Origin: Mallotus nudiflorus
Taxonomy: Eukaryota; Streptophyta; Magnoliopsida; Malpighiales; Euphorbiaceae
Reading direction: 5' to 3'
DNA: 64,000 nucleotides
Assembly (NCBI GenBank): GCA_947683625.1
Contig: CANTUR010001425.1
Coordinates: 62,001 to 126,000, forward strand
This document shows positions 60,763 through 64,000 of this stretch, piece after piece. The notes under the pieces are model-generated. The model was not told the DNA's origin. It searched no databases and worked only from the letters and a program-made list of their open reading frames with translations. Position numbers and translations under genes: made by a program. Each line of letters begins with the position of its first letter. The first letter of the stretch is position 1.

Positions 60763-63700
60763 CCATGGATTTGATAGAGTGGGTTTGGGCACTTGGGCTT
60801 CAAATGGATGTGCGTGGCGGCATCGGTTGACCCACGGGGCCCATAATATATCAGATCGAAGCTGACTCAGAGGGATGCAGTACGGGCTCTAAAGCCCATC
60901 TATAGCGATTTGTCTTTGGGCCCAAAAACACATGTTTAGGCCCATGTATTTGATAGAGTGGGCTTGGGCACTTGGGCTTCAAATGGACGTTCGTGGTGGC
61001 AACGGTTGACCTACGGGGCCCATAATATATCAAATATAAGCTGACTCAGACGGCTATAGTGCGGGCTATAAAGTCCATCTATAACGATTTGTCTTTGGGC
61101 CTAAAAACCCATGTGTAGGCCCATGGATTTGATAGAGTGGGCTTGCGCACTTGGGCTTCAAATGGACGTTCGTGGCGGCATCGGTTGACCCACGGGGCCC
61201 ATAATATATCAAATCAAAGCTGACTCAGAGGGCTATAACGGGCCACTACAAACTGTGTCTGTAGCGGGCCGTCCTCGGGCCCAAATTCCTTTGTTTTGGG
61301 GCCCGAAAACCACTATGTCGGCCCATGGATTTGATTATGGGCTTGCGCACTTGGGCTTCAAATGGACGTTCGTGGCGGCATCGGTTGACCCACGGGGACC
61401 ATAATATATCAGATCAAAGCTGACTCAGAGGGCTACAGTGCGGGCTCTAAAGCCCATCTATAGCGATTTGTCTTTGGGCCCAAAAACCCATGTGTAGGCC
61501 CATGGATTTGATAGAGTGGGCTTGGGCACTTGGGCTTCAAATGGACGTTCGTGGTGGCAACGGTTGACCCACGGGGCCCATAATATATCAAATATAAGCT
61601 GACTCAGACGGCTATAGTACGGGCTATAAAGTCCATCTATAACGATTTGTCTTTGGGCCTAAAAACCCATGTGTAGGCCCATGGATTTGATAGAGTGGGC
61701 TTGCGCACTTGGGCTTCAAATGGACGTTCGTGGCGGCATCGGTTGACCCACGAGGCCCATAATATATCAAATCGAAGCTGACTCAGAGGGCTATAACGGA
61801 CCACTACAAACTGCTTCTGTAGCGGGCCGTCCTCGGGCCCAAACTCCTTTGTTTTGGGGCCCGAAAGCCACTATGTCGGCCCATGGATTTGATTGTGGGC
61901 TTGCGCACTTGGGCTTCAAATGGACGTTCGTGGCGGCATCGGTTGACCCACGAGGCCCATAATATATCAGATCGAAGCTGACTCAGAGGGCTACAGTGTG
62001 GGCGCTAAAGCCCATCTATAGCGATTTGTCTTTGGGCCCAAAATCCCATGTTTAGGCCCATGGATTTGATAGAGTGGGCTTGGCCACTTGGGCTTCAAAT
62101 GGATGTTCGTGGCGGCATCGGTTGACCCACGGGGCCCATAATATATCAAATCGAAGCTGACTCAGTGGGCTACAGTGCAGGCTCTAAAGCCCATCTAGAG
62201 CGATTTGTGTTTGGGCCCAAAAACCCATGTTTAGGCCCATGGATTTGATAGAGTGGGCTTGGGCACTTGGGCTTCAAATGGACGTTCGTGGTGGCATCGG
62301 TTGACCCACGGGGCCCATAATATATCAAATATAAGCTGACTCAGATGGCTATAGTGCGGGCTATAAAGCCCATCTATAACGATTTGTCTTTGGGCCTAAA
62401 AACCCATGTGTAGGCCCATGGATTTGATAGAGTGGGCTTGCGCACTTGGGCTTCAAATGGACGTTCGTGGCGCCTTCGGTTGACCCACGGGGCCCATAAT
62501 ATATCAAATCGAAGCTGACTCAGAGGGCTATAACGGTCCGCTACAAACTATGTCTGTAGCGGGCCGTCCTCGGGCCCAAATTCCTTTGTTTTGGGGCCCG
62601 AAAACCACTATTTCGGCCCATGGATTTGATTGTGGGCTTGCGCACTTGGGCTTCAAATGGACGTTCGTGGCGGCATCAGTTGAACCACGGGGCCCATAAT
62701 ATATCAGATCGAAGCTGACTCAGAGGGCTACAGTGCGGGCTCTAAAGCCCATCTATAGCGATTTGTCTTTGGGCCCAAAATCCCATGTTTAGGCCCATGG
62801 ATTTGATAGAGTGGGCTTGGGCACTTGGGCTTCAAATGGATGTTCGTGGCGGCATCGGTTGACCCACGAGGCCCATAATATATCAGATCGAAGCTGACTC
62901 AGAGGGCTACAGTGCGGGCTCTAAAGCCCATCTATAGCGATTTGTCTTTGGGCCCAAAAACCCATGTTTAGGCCCATGGATTTGATAGAGTGGGCTTGGG
63001 CACTTGGGCTTCAAATGGACGTTCGTGGTGGCAACGGTTGACCCACGGGGCCCATAATATATCAAATATAAGCTGACTCAGACGGCTATAGTGCGGCCTA
63101 TCAAGTCCATCTATAACGATTTGTCTTTGGGCCTAAAAACCCATGTGTAGGCCCATGGATTTGATAGAGTGGGCTTGCGCACTTGGGCTTCAAATGGACG
63201 TTCGTGGCGGCATCGGTTGACCCACGGGGCCCATAATATATCAAATCAAAGCTGACTCAGAGGGCTATAACGGGTCGCTACAAACTGGGTCTGTAGCGGG
63301 CCGTCCTCGGGCCCAAATTCCTTTGTTTTGGGGCCCGAAAACCACTATGTCGGCCCATGGATTTGATTGTGGGCTTGCGAACTTGGGCTTCAAATGGACG
63401 TTCGTGGCGGCATCGGTTGACCCACGGGGCCCATAATATATCAGATCGAAGCTGACTCAGAGGGCTACAGTGCGGGCTCTAAAGCTTATCTATAGCGATT
63501 TTTCTTTGGGCCCAAAATCCCATGTTTAGGCCCATGGATTTGATAGAGTGGGCTTGGGCAATTGGGCTTCAAATGGATGTTCGTGGCGGCATCGGTTGAC
63601 CCACGGGGCCCATAATATATCAGATCGAAGCTGACTCAGAGGGCTACAGTGCGGGCTCTAAAGCCCATCTAGAGCTATTTGTCTTTGGGCCCAAAAACCC

Positions 63701-64000
63701 ATGTTTAGGCCCATGGATTTGATAGAGTGGGCTTGGGCACTTGGGCTTCAAATGGACGTTCGAGGTGGCATCGGTTGATCCACGGGGCCCATAATATATC
63801 AAATATAAGCTGACTCAGACAGCTATAGTGCGGGCTGTAAAGCCCATCTATAACGATTTATCTTTGGGCCTAAAAACCCATGTGTAGGCCCATGGATTTG
63901 ATAGAGTGGGCTTGCGCACTTGGGCTTCAAATGGACGTTCGTGGCGCCTTCGGTTGACCCACGGGGCCCATAATATATCAAATCGAAGCTGACTCAGAGA
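60763..64000 (+). repeat. 5696-bp HOR, second copy cut by the window end
   Basis: Starts: beta 60763, gamma 60942, delta 61121, alpha/beta 61323, gamma 61500, delta 61679, alpha 61881, beta 62058, gamma 62237, delta 62416, alpha 62618, beta 62795, gamma 62974, delta 63153, alpha 63355, beta 63532, gamma 63711, delta 63890 (first 111 bp only). Each start equals its partner plus exactly 5696. Shared private markers include GATGTGCGTGGC, GGGATGCAGTACGGG and the CCATGTATTTG start of gamma. Confidence 0.9.

Larger units (their letters stand above)
1..64000 (+). repeat. Higher-order satellite DNA array filling the window
   Basis: Every base belongs to a head-to-tail tandem repeat. I located monomer starts at CCATGG-ATTTGAT (variants CTATGG, GCATGG, CCAAGG, CCACGG, CCATGT) and counted 348 monomers of 177, 179, 179 or 202 bp plus a few aberrant lengths (151, 178, 180, 203, 213 and 281 bp). 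All lie in one orientation. The array runs off both ends, so its full size is unknown. Layered periodicity (monomer, 737-bp tetramer, then 1.27-5.85 kb super-repeats) resembles known centromeric or heterochromatic satellites. Chromosomal location and species are inference; I do not recognise the family. No telomere repeat, rDNA, retroelement or simple-sequence stretch interrupts it. Confidence 0.97.

Noticed and set aside
1..64000. CRISPR array or bacterial repeat region
   Set aside because: Repeats are ~180 bp, contiguous and without unique spacers. No cas-like gene is present.

Overview
The whole window, edge to edge, is one uninterrupted tandem satellite array. I see no gene, RNA gene, transposon, CRISPR array, origin or unique sequence. 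By hand tiling it holds 348 head-to-tail monomers (347 complete, the last cut by the window end), all in the same orientation. Nearly every monomer begins at a CCATGG followed by ATTTGAT. The average monomer is about 184 bp. No simpler or degenerate satellite, mobile-element insertion or strand switch of more than 22 bp interrupts it. This is a eukaryotic heterochromatic or centromere-type array. Monomer length near a nucleosome repeat and layered higher-order structure fit a plant centromere or knob satellite, but I do not recognise the family and the sequence alone does not prove kingdom or chromosomal position.

Monomers fall into four types, called here alpha (177 bp), beta (179 bp), gamma (179 bp) and delta (202 bp). 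The basic higher-order repeat (HOR) is beta-gamma-delta-alpha, 737 bp. The first ~90 bp are nearly shared by all types. The 3' halves distinguish them, and delta has a divergent, 23-bp longer 3' half carrying a hairpin.

Layout: 1-5492, two near-identical 2746-bp 15-mers (four tetramers minus one delta). 5493-8998, tetramers with two beta-deleted trimers. 8999-19787, a 5852-bp 32-mer and a partial second copy. 19788-22357, a 1275-bp local duplication. 22358-29174, two copies of a 3408-bp unit carrying a non-homologous delta/beta join. 29175-31944, mixed tetramers. 31945-45715, regular octamers of about 1473 bp. 45716-47221, a scrambled boundary of hybrid monomers, one holding a 22-bp inverted piece. 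47222-55066, beta-rich 3286/2369-bp HORs. 55067-64000, a 5696-bp HOR and a partial second copy; this HOR contains a ~3-kb block also present 27,924 bp upstream.

Open frames of 60-97 codons recur on both strands at repeat spacing. They are by-products of the repeat, because 179, 202 and 737 are not multiples of three and every frame is lost at the next monomer. I annotate no coding sequence. The biological interest lies in array architecture and its recombination scars. Identities quoted are by eye, not computed.
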